Source: Amoebidium appalachense (Eukaryota; Ichthyosporea). From it: a stretch of DNA of 64,000 bases. Numbering within the stretch: the stretch's first letter is position 1; each line of letters opens with the position of its first letter. The notes beneath the pieces are model-generated. The model made no database searches and was not told where the DNA came from. It saw only the letters and a list, made by a program, of their open reading frames with translations. The translations under genes and the position numbers were made by a program. Below, piece after piece: positions 1-46,368 of the stretch. The stretch is from the NCBI GenBank assembly GCA_963693365.1, contig CAVNZM010000009.1, positions 6,386,001 through 6,450,000 on the forward strand, read 5' to 3'.

Positions 1-820
1 GTGTGTGTGTTTGTTTGCGTGTGTACGTGTGCGTGTGTACGTGGGAAGGGGGGGGAGGGGATTAGACCAACCACAATGAAATCCACAAATCCGCAGGGTG
101 TGTGTGTGTGCAAGCGTGTCTCAGTTCCCAGCTGAGACCACACACTATTTGAAACACAGTCCGTCCGTCTGCTTGTCAATATTTTGCTTTATTGAACGTG
201 CACTGCCAAAAGGGAAGTGGGGGGGAGGGGGGAAGGGGAGGGGGGACGGGGGAGGAGGGGGCAGCGGCACGAAGAGTCTTGACAGAGCTAGAAGGAAATG
301 GTGAGTACGAGGAAACATATATCATGGAATAAAAAAGTATACGTACTTGTTTTTTTTAAATATCTTTTATATTTTTGATCTCGGAGGTTGCTGGAAAGAA
401 TTCCAAGGAAGGGGCCGGGGCAAGATGGGGAGAGGGCGGCTTGGGAGGGGGGGGGGGGGGAGGGGGGGGGGGGGGGGGGGGGGGGGGAGGGGGGGTGGCT
501 GGGAAGGAGGGGTTTGCTCTTGTTGAGGCTTGCCAAATAGCAAGCCCAGAATCTAAGCACTTAGGAAACAAAAAGTGTCTGTTTGTGAAGGTAGTTGGGG
601 GTGGTTGCATGTGACCGAACGGCTGGATGGAGGGGGGGGGGGGGGGAGGGGGGAGGGGGTGAAGCATGAAGGGGTGGGTATGGGAAGACCCTCGGGGGCG
701 GTGGTAAGGGGAAAGGGAACGGGGAGTATGGAAAGGGGGAGGAAAGTTCGGGATGGGGGATGAGGGAGGGGGTAAGGGGAGGGGGGGGGGGGGGGTCCGA
801 CAAGCAGCTAAGGGTTCGTC
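1..820. repeat. GT repeats and poly-G tracts
   Basis: The left edge starts in a (GT)n tract (1-40). It is followed by interrupted G runs at about 45-60, 218-262, 440-495, 630-660 and 778-797, separated by short unique pieces. No protein with non-repetitive composition is seen on either strand. The stretch 280-400 is A/T-rich unique sequence without a recognisable feature. Confidence 0.85.
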
Positions 821-954
821 AATGTTTTGCAATGTTTTGTTAAATGACTGGTGTGTGCTACAAGAGGGAAGTGTGGAAGTGTGAGAATAAACTGCAAGAA
901 TACGAGTGTTTGAGAGAGGGGAGAATGTAGGGAGTAAATAAGGTTGCTTTCTTA

Positions 955-1105
955 CCCCGGAGGGGGGGGGGGGGGGGGAGGGGGGGAGGAGGCAAGGGGC
1001 AACTGGAGAGATTGGGAAAGCGAGGGAGATGGGGGGGGGGGGAGGGGGAGGGAGGGAGGGGGGAGAGAGAGAGGGGAGAGAGAGAGAGAGAGAGAGGGGG
1101 GGGGG

Positions 1106-1187
<82 letters not shown>

Positions 1188-1485
1188 GGGAGAGAGAGAG
1201 AGAGAGAGAGGAAGGGTGGGGGAGAAAGAGGGGGGGGGAAGAGAGAGGATGGGGGGAGGGGGAGAGAGACGGGGGGGAGAGGGGGAGAGACAGGGGGGGG
1301 GGAGGGGGGGGGAGAGGGGAGGAGAGAGAAAGGGGGGGGGGGGGGGGGGGGGAGAGGGGGGGGAGAGAGAGAGGGGGGGGGGGAGAGAGGGAGAGGGGGA
1401 GAGAGAGTGAGAGAGGGAAAGTGAGAGTGAGAGGGAGAGGGGGAGGGAGTTGGAAAGTGAGACGGAGAGGGAGAGGGGGGGGGGG

Positions 1486-1572
<87 letters not shown>

Positions 1573-1668
1573 GCAGAGAGAGAGAGGCAGAGAGAGAGAG
1601 AGAGGAAGAGAGAGAGAGAGAGGGAGGGAGGGAGGGAGGGAGGGAGAGAGGTAGGGAGGGAGAGAGAG
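955..1668. repeat. (GA)n / poly-G simple-sequence block
   Basis: About 700 bp of almost pure purine on the plus strand: long (GA)n runs around 1105-1178 and 1489-1620 broken by G runs and GGGA repeats. It is homopurine-homopyrimidine DNA. Long open frames here encode only RERE, GGG or SLSL repeats and are not genes. Confidence 0.9.
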
Positions 1669-2155
1669 CAGTATGTGTATGAGCACGTTACTGTGCCTGT
1701 GTTTTGGGACGCAACCCCACCTGTAGCTGTGTGTGGCCCTCTGCTTGGTATCTCCACCGTCTTTCCAGGAGCATAAGTAGCCATGTTTCTTTTCCTTACT
1801 TCACAATACAGCCTTAACGAGGGTGGGAAGAGGCTACTTGTTCCAGGAAGCCTAGAGAGGGTTCGGCGAACGGCTGTTGCACTGGAAAACATTTCTTTGC
1901 CCTATGAGGTCAACTACAACAGAAATATTGTCCTACTTTTCCAGACAAGCATCAGCATATGGGCTCTTGAACTATGCCGAGCTCTCAAACAACGTTCGTG
2001 GTTTCGGGCACAAAAGCACAAGCGCTTGCACGGGAAGTTGCCTTAAGAGACTTGTGCGGCAAGTGAACGGCAAAGATCTATTATATCTATGTATGTGTAC
2101 ACCTTCAGGGTTGCATGATGCTCTCGTACTCCGGGCCAGTGCTACGCTAGCCGTA
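1669..2155. other. Unique sequence, no gene recognised
   Basis: This is normal-complexity DNA between the purine block and the minisatellite. On the minus strand an ATG at 1892 opens about 70 residues that are rich in Ser, Arg and Thr and then run into the (GA)n block. It could be a first exon with a signal or targeting leader, but no continuation, domain or donor could be supported. Confidence 0.4.
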
Positions 2156-2690
2156 CATGCGCATGCCACAGGGCTGACAATAAGGATGAACTCTGAATAT
2201 GGTCCTTGCTGAAGATGCAGGCGCATGTGTAGGATCCCTGTATATGGCGGAGTGATAAGGGCGAACTCTGAATAGGGTGAACTCTGACTCAATGAAGGCG
2301 CAGCGTCGGCTCCCTCGGAGTGTTCCGGTGAACTCTGAAGTTAAAAGTGTAGGATCCCTGTGGCGGAGATAAGGGTTAACTCTGAATAGGGTGAACTCTG
2401 AAGATGAATGTGCATGTGCGGAATCCCTACATATATATTGTGGAGTGAACAGGGTGAACTCTGAATAGGGTGAATTCTGAAGATGAAAGTGCATGTGCAG
2501 AGCTCCTGATCGCTACATATATATTGCGGGGGTGACCTGAGCCTGATATGGCCGAGTGATTTTGACTGGTGAACTCTGATGTTTAGGTGTAGGATCCCTA
2601 TTCGAAGGTGTAGGAGCCTGATATGGCTGAGTGATTTTGACTGGTGAACTCTGATGTTTAGGTGTAGGATCGATCCCTATCAGCATCTGG
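2156..2690 (+). repeat. Degenerate minisatellite with GAACTCTGA core
   Basis: The motif GTGAACTCTGA(A/T) recurs about ten times, usually as a pair (GAACTCTGAATAGGGTGAAC) and usually followed by a segment containing GTAGGATCCCT and a GC-rich piece. Unit spacing is irregular, roughly 60-90 bp. The last two units (about 2545-2670) are more similar to each other, sharing GCCTGATATGGC and GAGTGATTTTGACTGG. It has no coding potential that is independent of the repeat. Confidence 0.8.
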
Positions 2691-3940
2691 GTAGGGCCAG
2701 GCACACGGAGAGTGTGGGCTCTGCACGGCAATCTTGCTTGTCACACTGAAGTAAAATCAGTTTAGCACCACACCTAGTTCATGAATTCAGCCAGTCAGTA
2801 GCAAACTCAACCAGGTGAGGACATACTAACTGTTGTCGATATCGGCGGCACATGTCCTGTCACCTACTGAGGTGACTCGTATTTTTCCTTACACACACGT
2901 ACAGCGAACACTGGACTCTCGGGACCGTAGAGCCGCCGCGAGAGAAAGCATGCACACGGTCGCTGGGTGCGAGGCGAGCGGCAAGTTCATAGCAGCCCAG
3001 GCACCGTCAGTACGTGCCAGGCACATGTCCACATGCATATGTGCAAGTACTTGCCACGGTGACCCAACTGACATATACCATCGACACGGGCTGAAGCCCG
3101 GCGCACTACACGTAGATGTAGTGGTGCCGTGTGCTCTCTCAGAAGTTGTGGTTGGATCACATACAACCCTGCCCACAAACCCTACCATAGCATGTTCGAT
3201 GAATGATCATCTGTCGAAGCTCCAAGGCCATATGGCAATGTATGCAAACATGTTGCACCCTTTCAGGATGTTCACCTCACAACGGTTAACGTTGCAATTG
3301 CTTCCTGTGCCACTTCAGTCGACACTCCCGGTTATTTGTAAGGTAGGCCACACAACAAACAACAAACAGCAATGGCCACTCAGTGCCCGGTGAAATTCAA
3401 CTTGGTGACAGCAACCACACGTTAAACCTGTATAACCTGGTGGTTGTGTACTTACGAACCAAATCTTTACTTGTTTTGCGTGCCCCTTTACCCGGCTGAA
3501 ACATGCAGAGCCAGAGCAAAGCAGGCCTGAGAATCTAGGTACGAAACACGCGGCGAGGAGGATGGTTGGGTGGGTAGGGGCGGCGGTTGGGGGGGGGGGG
3601 GGGGGGGGGGGGAGGACTCGGAGAGGTGAGAAATAAGTTTCTTTAATAATAACAAAACTTCTAGGGATATGTTGGTGCTCTGCAAAAAAAACTATAACCC
3701 CTTGTGTGGGGCATAGCGAGGGTTGAGCACACGTCACTATTGCGCCTTTGATATAACCAACAGTGAAGGGTGGATGGCCCAAACACCGTGACGGTTGTCG
3801 AGAGGCGCGTGTTTGGTGCATGCTTCGAACAGTAAAAGAAGCCTTGAAGCACAAAACTTTGCTTGATGATGTGATGCAGAATCTGAAACGTAGGCGGATT
3901 GAACAAGTAGCCTAAGGAAGGCAAATGCATATACGTACTT
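2691..3940. other. Unique sequence, no supported gene
   Basis: This is mixed-composition DNA with one G run at 3589-3612. An open frame on the plus strand (about 2833-3393) has normal composition, but no recognisable domain, no clear start context and no neighbouring exon, so it is not called as a gene. Confidence 0.35.
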
Positions 3941-5400
3941 ATGATTCAAGTGTTTGCCAACTTACACAGAGAGGAAGAAGGGTGGGTTTGGCGCGTGAGG
4001 GAAAGTGAGAAGCAGCACCTTCTAAACAAAGCCAAGCGCTATGCTTGTGCAGGACATGAGTTGAAATGTATCATGCCAAAAGCGATAATGATCAGTACGG
4101 TATTGCCTAAGGACCATAACACATGCCGACTGAGTTTTACCTTTGATTTCTCTATCAGAACGAGAAAGAAACTTATACTGCGCAGGTATGGTAATAACTC
4201 GAAAGGCAGAAAAAACAGGAAGAGAAAAGAAAGAGGGAGTGAGATAGCGAGACTCAGAGGAAGGATCAGGTTGAAAGCCGGTAGGCTGAGGACATTCAGA
4301 AGTGGCGTTGGTGAATCGGGGGGGAAGAGGGATGGAGGGAGGGGGACCCGGAAAGAAAGCATAAAGAGGGTGACCATCAGGTATCCTAACTAAATGAAAA
4401 CAAAAACGAAGAGACAATTCCTCCATACGACAAGCAGCAGACGACAATCCAAACATGCGGTAGGCACAAACCGAGTACTAGTACGAAACAAAGTGCGCAG
4501 CGCAGTACCCAGGCTGAAAATCGTCGAACTCTTTCAGCGCCACGGCCGCCTCGCGAGGTGGGGCGCAGGCCAATAGCGGAAGTCCATATTCGAACTTGAA
4601 AGTCGGCCGTAAAAAAGTTTATAGTAGAGAAGAAGGTTCGCAGGATGGATCACAGACTGAGAAAGTAGCACACTTTGCAATTCCGACTGTCATGAGATTC
4701 AAGTTCTCGGTGCACCATTGATCCACCTGACGAAGCATCTGGTGCATGACGTCTTCGGTTAAGGAACAAAGACAATATCGTCCGCAAAAAGGAGACCCGG
4801 TACACGGCGCGCGGGTATGCAGTTGGCCAAAAGGTTCGAGGGCGCAGGCTAAATCGTCGATGAAAACGTCAAACAACAACGGACTCAGGAGGGACCCCTG
4901 CAGAAGACCCCGAGAACAAGAAAAACCGGGCGTTAATGTTCCATTGACCGCCGCTCGTCCGCGAGTGGTATCGAACAGGGCTTGCAGAAGACGGCCAAAG
5001 GGGGCTGGCAAGCCCCGCATAGCCAGCTTATGCCATAACAAACCAGTGGGTACGGTGTCGTAGGCGTTCTTAAGGTCGATGAAGACAACGCGCGGAGAGC
5101 CAGAAGTAATGAATTCATGGAGTAACAGGCTGTGGGTATAACATGAATAGGCATGACGAAAGCCCCCTTGAAGGGAAGAAAGGAACACGGCTTTTAAAGA
5201 ATCGTCGGTGTTAAACGCGCGAAGAATGCAACCCTCGAAGAGCCGACGAAAAACGTTGGTAAGTGCGACAGGACAAAAGTCGTTAATGTCCCCCTGCGAT
5301 ACCTTCTTACGAACGGGCGTAACCGTGACGATTGTGTCAAGCCACGAATTTGGAATATATGTCACGGCGTGCGTGTACACCGCACGGCATGTGTGACTGT
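3941..5400 (-). mobile_element. 5'-truncated LINE-like retroelement remnant
   Basis: Read on the minus strand, a reverse transcriptase segment (about 5360-4623) is followed by the 3' part of the element (about 4460-3950). That 3' part shares a block (4075-4233) with a second copy at 49170-49324, nearly identical by eye. Upstream of 5360 the frame runs into CA-rich sequence with no further element signature, as expected for 5' truncation at integration. No clear poly-A tail or target-site duplication was found. The element lies downstream of the TTC14 gene in the same transcriptional direction. Confidence 0.75.
4619..5365 (-). pseudogene. Non-LTR reverse transcriptase fragment, inactivated
   Basis: The translated minus strand carries reverse transcriptase motifs in order: the N-terminal NSWLDTIVTVTPV..K segment, then QGGFRHAYS, then FIDLKNAYDTVP with the first catalytic Asp, then GLLQGSLLSPLLFDVFIDDL, and finally a thumb-like CTENLNLMTVGIAKC. 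The FADD catalytic motif is present in the DNA near 4785 but lies in a different frame from the flanking motifs: the frame slips just before it and returns just after it, close to a TAA. The enzyme is therefore dead as written. The order and motifs fit LINE-type (RVT_1) enzymes. The clade is not assignable by eye. Confidence 0.85.
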
Positions 5401-5896
5401 GTGGTGCCGCGTGACCTCGACATATGTGCACCAGCAGGTCGTTGTCAAAAGGCTCTCCCGTGCTGTCTCTGTTGCTTAGTCACATAATCTTGTATGACAT
5501 GTATGTGCATTAGAAGTGCGTTGACTTCACCCACGAGCGTCTGCACAGTACGTGTTATATTCACATATGCATGCGCAAGCGCATGTATGTGATGGGCATC
5601 ACGTAGATGTACGATGTAGCGTGCCACCTCGTGTACAACAATGCGGTTCACCGTTCCACTGGTTGTTGTTTCTTTATTTCTTCATCAGGTCTGCCTCAGA
5701 CACTCCATTTGACAGTGTTTACTCGAAATAAAATATCCTCCGGATCCACCCTTTTTTTGAGCTGGAGCAGTATGTACAGGCAAAGCCAAGCAGCTACCCC
5801 CCCCCCCCCCCCCCCCCCCCTCCCTCCCCCTTCTTATTAGAAACATTTTTGATCATGATAACTTAAAAATAGCATCCAGTGCTTTTCTTTGGTGGT

Positions 5897-5952
<56 letters not shown>

Positions 5953-6084
5953 TGTGTGTGTGTCACTGTGTGTGCGCGTGTTGGGAGGGAGGGGGGGGGG
6001 GAGGAGGGGGGGAAGGGGGAAAAAAAAAATGAGGGGAACAAGAAAAACCACGAAGAATAACAAAGGACTAGGGAATAATATGCA
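5401..6084. other. 3' flank of TTC14 with C-run and GT tract
   Basis: Unique sequence to about 5795, then a C run (about 5799-5820) and a (GT)n tract (5899-5962), then G/A-rich DNA up to the TTC14 stop codon at 6085. No additional gene is seen. A minus-strand open frame 5651-5445 is helix-like but unrecognised. Confidence 0.5.
5673..5678 (-). terminator. Candidate poly(A) signal of TTC14
   Basis: AATAAA on the minus strand (TTTATT on plus), about 410 nt after the TTC14 stop codon. It is the first exact match downstream of that gene. Support is by position and motif only. Confidence 0.4.
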
Positions 6085-20052
<13,968 letters not shown>

Positions 20053-20097
20053 GCTTACTGACTAACTACTTCAGAGGAAATGCGCCAGAATCTCAGT

Positions 20098-20105
20098 CTT
20101 ATAAG
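20098..20105 (-). promoter_or_regulatory. Candidate TATA element of TTC14
   Basis: CTTATAAG lies about 46-53 bp upstream of the TTC14 start codon on the minus strand. The motif is a self-complementary TATA-like octamer. The short distance would mean a very short 5' UTR. Confidence 0.35.
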
Positions 20106-21867
20106 GGCTCCCGCTCCCCATGATCCTCCGTTTAGCTGAAGTTTAGTTGTAGGCTACACACAGGCAGGAAATCAGCTGCAAAGAGGATCGACAAAGTGTG
20201 CAGGGGATATTGATGCTACCAAAATGTAATGGTGCTACTAAAAATAGAAAGACAAAAATAGAATTTCCGAGACGGCAGTGGCTTTCTCAGTTGCCGCTCC
20301 CCTTGTCTAGGCTATTTTTCACCCGGCTGAAGCGCCTGCCTGCTGCCCGCACTCTGTGTGGGAGGGTCAGGTGGGGAGGCTCACCCTGACCGCGCGAGGC
20401 AGGGTGACCGTTGCCGGCACCCCCGACTGGAGAGCTTGCCTGGCCGCACGCTGTGAGGCCGGGACCGTTGCTGGGCCGGGGGCTGTATATGTGTTGCTCA
20501 AAGTTTTTTTTTAACTCTCTCAGGGCCAGCCAGGATATTCCTAAAGACTTCCTACCTTTTTAGTCGTTTCCGCGTCAAGGCCTCGTTTATCTAGGAGGCC
20601 TTGTTCCGCGTACCGTTACACGCGTGTGTGTGGCGTTGTATTGTGTGCTGTGAGGATTGCAAAAGTGAAGAGCTTTCTTTTCAGCTGAAGCCCATGCATC
20701 TAGCGGCATGCCTACGCTGCTATGGCTATGTGGGAGGGGCATGCGGCAAGACTTGCTTTCGCGGCACGGTGGCTGGCGAAGTCAGCTATTCACCCGTGCA
20801 TATATAAGAGCAGCCCGACCATGAGTGTGCATGTGCGTGTCGTGCGCCTTTTTCTGTTGCCTTATACAGATGTGCTCTGCTTCAATTACTCCCCTCTCCC
20901 CTGAGCCGCCCCCTTCTTTTGTAATGCTACAAGTTGCCGACATCGGGAACATGTGTGCTGATTCAGAACATGTGGTTGTGTGTGGGGAATGTGTGGTAAC
21001 TCGCGGCTACCACTGATCATCTATCTGACCTAGGTCTGTCCGCACAACCCTGCGCTACCATGGCCAGCTCCGGCACGGTCCATCGGCCCGCTGGATGCAT
21101 GCAAGGCTTCACCCATGCCTCACACTCCTATGTACACACCCCCTACCTCAATCACTCACCGACTTTTACTGATCATCAAGTTCTTCCTCAAGCTAATTAC
21201 GTGTTGTTCCTGATCCCTCCCCAGCCTATCATGGCGCTAACCTTTGCCAGTGAGGCTTAAATTTTTGCACGGCCTCCTTAAGCTTCATTCACTCCTTCAT
21301 TGGTTTCACATTCTCAGTGGACGCCCTCTCCTGCCTTTATTGCACCTCCGTGGCTGAAGCAAACGAGTTCAAGTTTTTTTTTTCTTTTTTTTTTTCTTTT
21401 CTTTTTTTTTTTGCCCCCCACGATGTCACGTGTGTGCACAGCCTGGGCCAGCTGGCCTAGCCGCAGGCAGTGCAGGGAAAATGGCGCGAAAACGGAGCCA
21501 ATCTTAACGAGTGACGTCATTTCACAAGTTTGTGCACGTGCGATTGTAAACAAGGCCGACACTTGACTTAGGCACAAGCTACTCGGAGTACGTCAGTCAC
21601 CAGTGACGAGAAGAGGGGATCGGGTCGTGTATGTGGGGTCGAGCTAGCACAGTCACACGTTTAGAGAAAAGCATGTGATGTGTTAAAATTACATTCCTTC
21701 TGTCCGTTTTCAATTAAATGTAGTCCAGCTTTTTTCTGCCTGATTCTGCTTGATTCTCATTGAGAAGGGTAGTATTGCGTGCACAACAGATCCAGAGCCC
21801 TGGAACATACTGTGCTTGAAACATCCTTTGAAGGACCCAAACTTCCATCACAACAGCTCCACACAAC
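20106..21867. other. Head-to-head spacer between TTC14 and DPH2
   Basis: About 1.8 kb of mostly unique DNA separates the two divergent start codons. It contains a GC-rich patch (about 20330-20490), a short hairpin (CAAGGCCTC / GAGGCCTTG, about 20576-20603), a TATATAAG motif (about 20802) and a T-rich stretch (21375-21412). No coding exon was recognised. Confidence 0.5.
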
Positions 21868-37643
<15,776 letters not shown>

Positions 37644-37840
37644 AATGGATGATTGAATGTTTCACGGTGTGAAAGTCGTGTGTGTGCGAGCTTTTGTCCA
37701 AATTTGTGCGTGGCTGAGGTTACCATATGTAGGTGGATTGATGGATGTGTATGTGTGCCTATGTGCGAGTCTGTAGGTATGTAATGACAGTGTATTATAA
37801 TACGGGCCCGGTGAGCTGGCCCGGTGACTAATATAATTTC

Positions 37841-37846
37841 AATAAA
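37841..37846 (+). terminator. Poly(A) signal of DPH2
   Basis: AATAAA lies 198 nt after the DPH2 stop codon, in a short unique 3' flank that ends before the (GT)n tract at 37977. A GC-rich inverted pair (CCCGGTGAGCTGGCCCGG region) lies just upstream. Confidence 0.7.
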
Positions 37847-37849
37847 GAA

Positions 37850-43000
<5,151 letters not shown>

Positions 43001-43009
43001 TAACTCATG

Positions 43010-43014
43010 TCCGG

Positions 43015-43102
<88 letters not shown>

Positions 43103-43135
43103 CACACGGTGTGTGTGTGTGTATGTGTTTCACAC

Positions 43136-43217
<82 letters not shown>

Positions 43218-43311
43218 CGCGCGCGTTTGTGCGTTTGTGCGTGCGTGCGTGTGTGTGCACGCGCGCCGCGGTGTGTGTGTGTGTGCGTGTGTGTGCGTGT
43301 GTGTGCGTGTG

Positions 43312-43380
<69 letters not shown>

Positions 43381-43385
43381 CACAC

Positions 43386-43439
<54 letters not shown>

Positions 43440-43482
43440 GTGTGTATGTCGTGTGTCTGTGTGTGTGTCTCTCTCTCTCTGC

Positions 43483-43561
<79 letters not shown>

Positions 43562-43575
43562 GAGGGGGGGGGGGG
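43010..43575. repeat. (GT)n cluster with repeated TTTCACACGGTGTG spacer
   Basis: (GA)n (43018-43050) is followed by four long (GT)n arrays. The same interruption TTTCACACGG occurs three times (about 43099, 43128, 43378), each time resuming (GT)n, so the array grew by copying a larger unit. (GC)n alternations (43209-43226, 43481-43496) lie inside it and, like (GT)n, favour left-handed Z-DNA. Confidence 0.85.
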
Positions 43576-43695
43576 GGGGGAGGGGGGCATATCGCAGACG
43601 GGTGGTCACGGCGACGGCGGGGGCCCCGGGGGGGAGGGGGGGGGGGGTGGGGGAGGTGGGGTTAATGTGCCTTAAATTTTAGAAAAAAGGCGAGG

Positions 43696-43698
<3 letters not shown>

Positions 43699-43761
<63 letters not shown>
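43699..43761. repeat. (AT)n array
   Basis: About 63 bp of perfect alternating TA, self-complementary and able to extrude as a cruciform. Similar arrays occur at 35646-35687, 38970-39002 and 45860-45905. Confidence 0.95.
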
Positions 43762-43763
<2 letters not shown>

Positions 43764-43964
43764 ACATGGGGAGGGGGGAAAGGATGTGTAAGTGTAGGGT
43801 GTGTAGTTTTAAAGGCCTTGTGATTTGAAAACGTAAATAAAACACGGCCCGTATAGTCACACCGAGAGCCTTCCTCTCCAAACATGGGTGCCTAGGGGCT
43901 TCGTGGCCTGCCGAGGGGATAGGGGGTAGGTTCGGGTGGGGCATGTGTGTGAGTGTGTGTGTGT

Positions 43965-44047
<83 letters not shown>
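43965..44047. repeat. 83-nt uninterrupted poly-G
   Basis: This is the longest homopolymer in the window, preceded by (GT)n and followed by TTTCGAGGGG. Further G runs lie at 44105-44132 and 44335-44400. Confidence 0.9.
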
Positions 44048-44049
<2 letters not shown>

Positions 44050-44332
44050 TCGAGGGGTGTTTGAGCGGGCGGGTGGGTGAGTGGGTGGATATGTGTGTGT
44101 GTGTGGGGGGGGGGGGGGGGGGGGGGGGGGGGGAGGGGGGGGGGGAGGGGAAGAGTGGATGAGTGTGTAGGTGGGAGTGATGGGGAATTGTTGGGTGGTT
44201 AGTGATGGTGAGGACGGGCCAAGAGGGGGGAGGGGGGGGGGAGGGGGAGGGGAAGGGCATGAAAAAGACACAAAGAGGTAGGAAGGACCCGACACTGTTT
44301 TCTATGGGATCAAAAAAGGCAGGAAGGGCGGC

Positions 44333-44401
<69 letters not shown>

Positions 44402-44744
44402 GAGGTGGGAGAGAGAGGGTCGAGGATGTTTTTTTTTTTTTTTTTTTTTTTTTTGGCTTTTTTTTGGCTTTTTTCAGAATAACTAACCACACGGCTCATT
44501 GGGAGAGGGGTGGGGGTGGGGTGGAGGGATGAGTGGGTGCGTGAGTCGGTGAGTGGGTGGTTAAGTGGGTGGGTGAGTGGGTGGATGGGTGTGTGTTTTT
44601 TTTTTTTTGGGAGGGGGGGGGGGGCGGGGGGGGGGGGGGGGGGGGATTACTACAAAGAATATGTGCAAAAGGATAATATTAGAAGTTGCCCGGAGGGAGG
44701 GGGAGGGGGGTTGGGGGGTTCGGTGGGGGAGGGAGGGAAGGGGG

Positions 44745-44775
<31 letters not shown>

Positions 44776-45027
44776 CTGCTTTTGGTAGTGGTTGAGGAAA
44801 TTAGTGCAGTTGTTATCAATTGGTGCACTTGAATGGCACATAAAGGTTTAGTGCCATAGTGCATGCATAGCTTGCAACAGCACACAGAAAAAGGAGAAAA
44901 TCATTCTCAATGTTGATGAAAATATATATGCCTCTCCCCCCCACCCCCCTTCCCTACTCTTCTCCCTTTTTTCCGGGCACACACACACACACACACAGAC
45001 ACACACGCGCACACATGCACACACACG

Positions 45028-45078
<51 letters not shown>

Positions 45079-45176
45079 CGCTCCGGTAAGTACTGGGAAT
45101 GGGACGGTGTGTGTGTTTGGAGGAGGGAGGGGGGGGGAGGGGGGTCGTTTTCCTTTTTTTGCCTTTTTTTTTTTTT

Positions 45177-45207
<31 letters not shown>

Positions 45208-45663
45208 GGGGAGGGGGGGGGGGGCTCTGTTTGCATGATCAAGATGCTCTTCAATTGTGGGCCAGCCTGAGGCGTCCAAGATTTTTGCCGTTTGCACATC
45301 ATGGGAAGAAAAGAATTCGATAATGGCTTGTTCAATCGGATTCTCCAACCCCCCCCCTCCCCCCCCCCCCTTTCCCCCCTCTCCCCCCCCCCCCCCCCCC
45401 CCCCCCCCCCCACATACACACACACACAGACGCATATGTGGGCACATGCGCAAAGTTGCACTCCGGGTCACTATTAGTGCTGGCAGCCAACATCCAATTC
45501 ATTTGAATCCGGACAGTTAGCAACTTTTAAACATCCGGTCATTTTCTTTTTCTTTTTTTTTTTGCGGGAGGCAAGAGCTGAGGCGGAAAACTTGACTGAG
45601 AAGAAAAAAAAAAAAAAAAAAATTGCCCCAGGGTGTGCGTGTGTGTTTGTGTGTGTGTGCGGG

Positions 45664-45698
<35 letters not shown>

Positions 45699-45857
45699 GT
45701 GTGTGTGTGTGTGTGTTGGGGGGGGGGGGGGGGGGGGTAGAAAGAGAAGGAGCGGAGAAAGGAAAAAAAAAACTACAGGCTCGCCTGACTTTTCCGCCTG
45801 TAAATATAAGACCTTCCCCCTCCCCTTCCCCTCCCCCCCCCCCCCCCCCCTCCCCGC

Positions 45858-45907
<50 letters not shown>

Positions 45908-46080
45908 TATATAGATCATTATGATGATATAATGATATATCACATATATATCATCGTACCATGGCACATTTTTGGGCCCATTTGAGTTTGATGCCCGGTC
46001 CTTTAAGTCCAAAAAGATGACCGTCGAGTACGGTACCAGGACAACTTCTAAACGGGGATGGAGCTATTTTAAAATACAGC
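44050..46080. repeat. Simple-repeat region between poly-G and ATP-grasp 1
   Basis: Poly-G (44105-44132, 44335-44363, 44366-44400), poly-T (44430-44454), G runs (44624-44644, 44750-44775), (CA)n (44978-45076), poly-T and poly-G (45170-45225), C runs and (CA)n (45350-45428), poly-G (45666-45696), C run (45832-45851) and (AT)n (45860-45905). The stretches 44790-44930, 45226-45345 and 45905-46080 are unique, with no recognised gene. Confidence 0.75.
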
Positions 46081-46082
46081 TG

Positions 46083-46099
46083 TTTATTATTTATTTATT
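46083..46099 (-). terminator. Overlapping poly(A) signals of ATP-grasp gene 1
   Basis: TTTATT occurs three times on the plus strand here, giving three AATAAA hexamers on the minus strand about 270-285 nt after the stop codon of the minus-strand ATP-grasp gene. Confidence 0.5.
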
Positions 46100-46368
46100 T
46101 AATTATATTTTAACAATTGGTGTGTACATTTGCGTAAAAATGTTTGCGTCCGGTCGTGCACAGCACTTGCCTCCCTAACGCTTAGAAAATCTTCATTCGG
46201 TTCTTATTTTTCAAATAAATCAGGTGGAAAATTTTGGAAAAGACAGCGGATTAACACAATGACAATCAACAATCAATCAGAATATTTCAAGCACTGAAGC
46301 ATATAAAAAGAGACCTCTGCACTACTTCCAAATAAGGAAACCTCCACATAAGGAAAAAAGACCTTAGA

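Noticed and set aside
1070-1670. CRISPR-like regularity in repeat blocks
   Set aside because: These are simple (GA)n/(G)n tracts in a eukaryotic context, with no repeat-spacer structure or cas genes.
1680-1892. Possible N-terminal exon on minus with a targeting-like leader (MFSSATAVRRTLSRL)
   Set aside because: It runs straight into a (GA)n block and no donor or continuation could be identified before the window edge.
2833-3393. 186-codon plus-strand open frame of normal composition
   Set aside because: There is no recognisable domain, its first in-frame ATG is well inside, and it has no exon partners. Chance opening is possible at this length.
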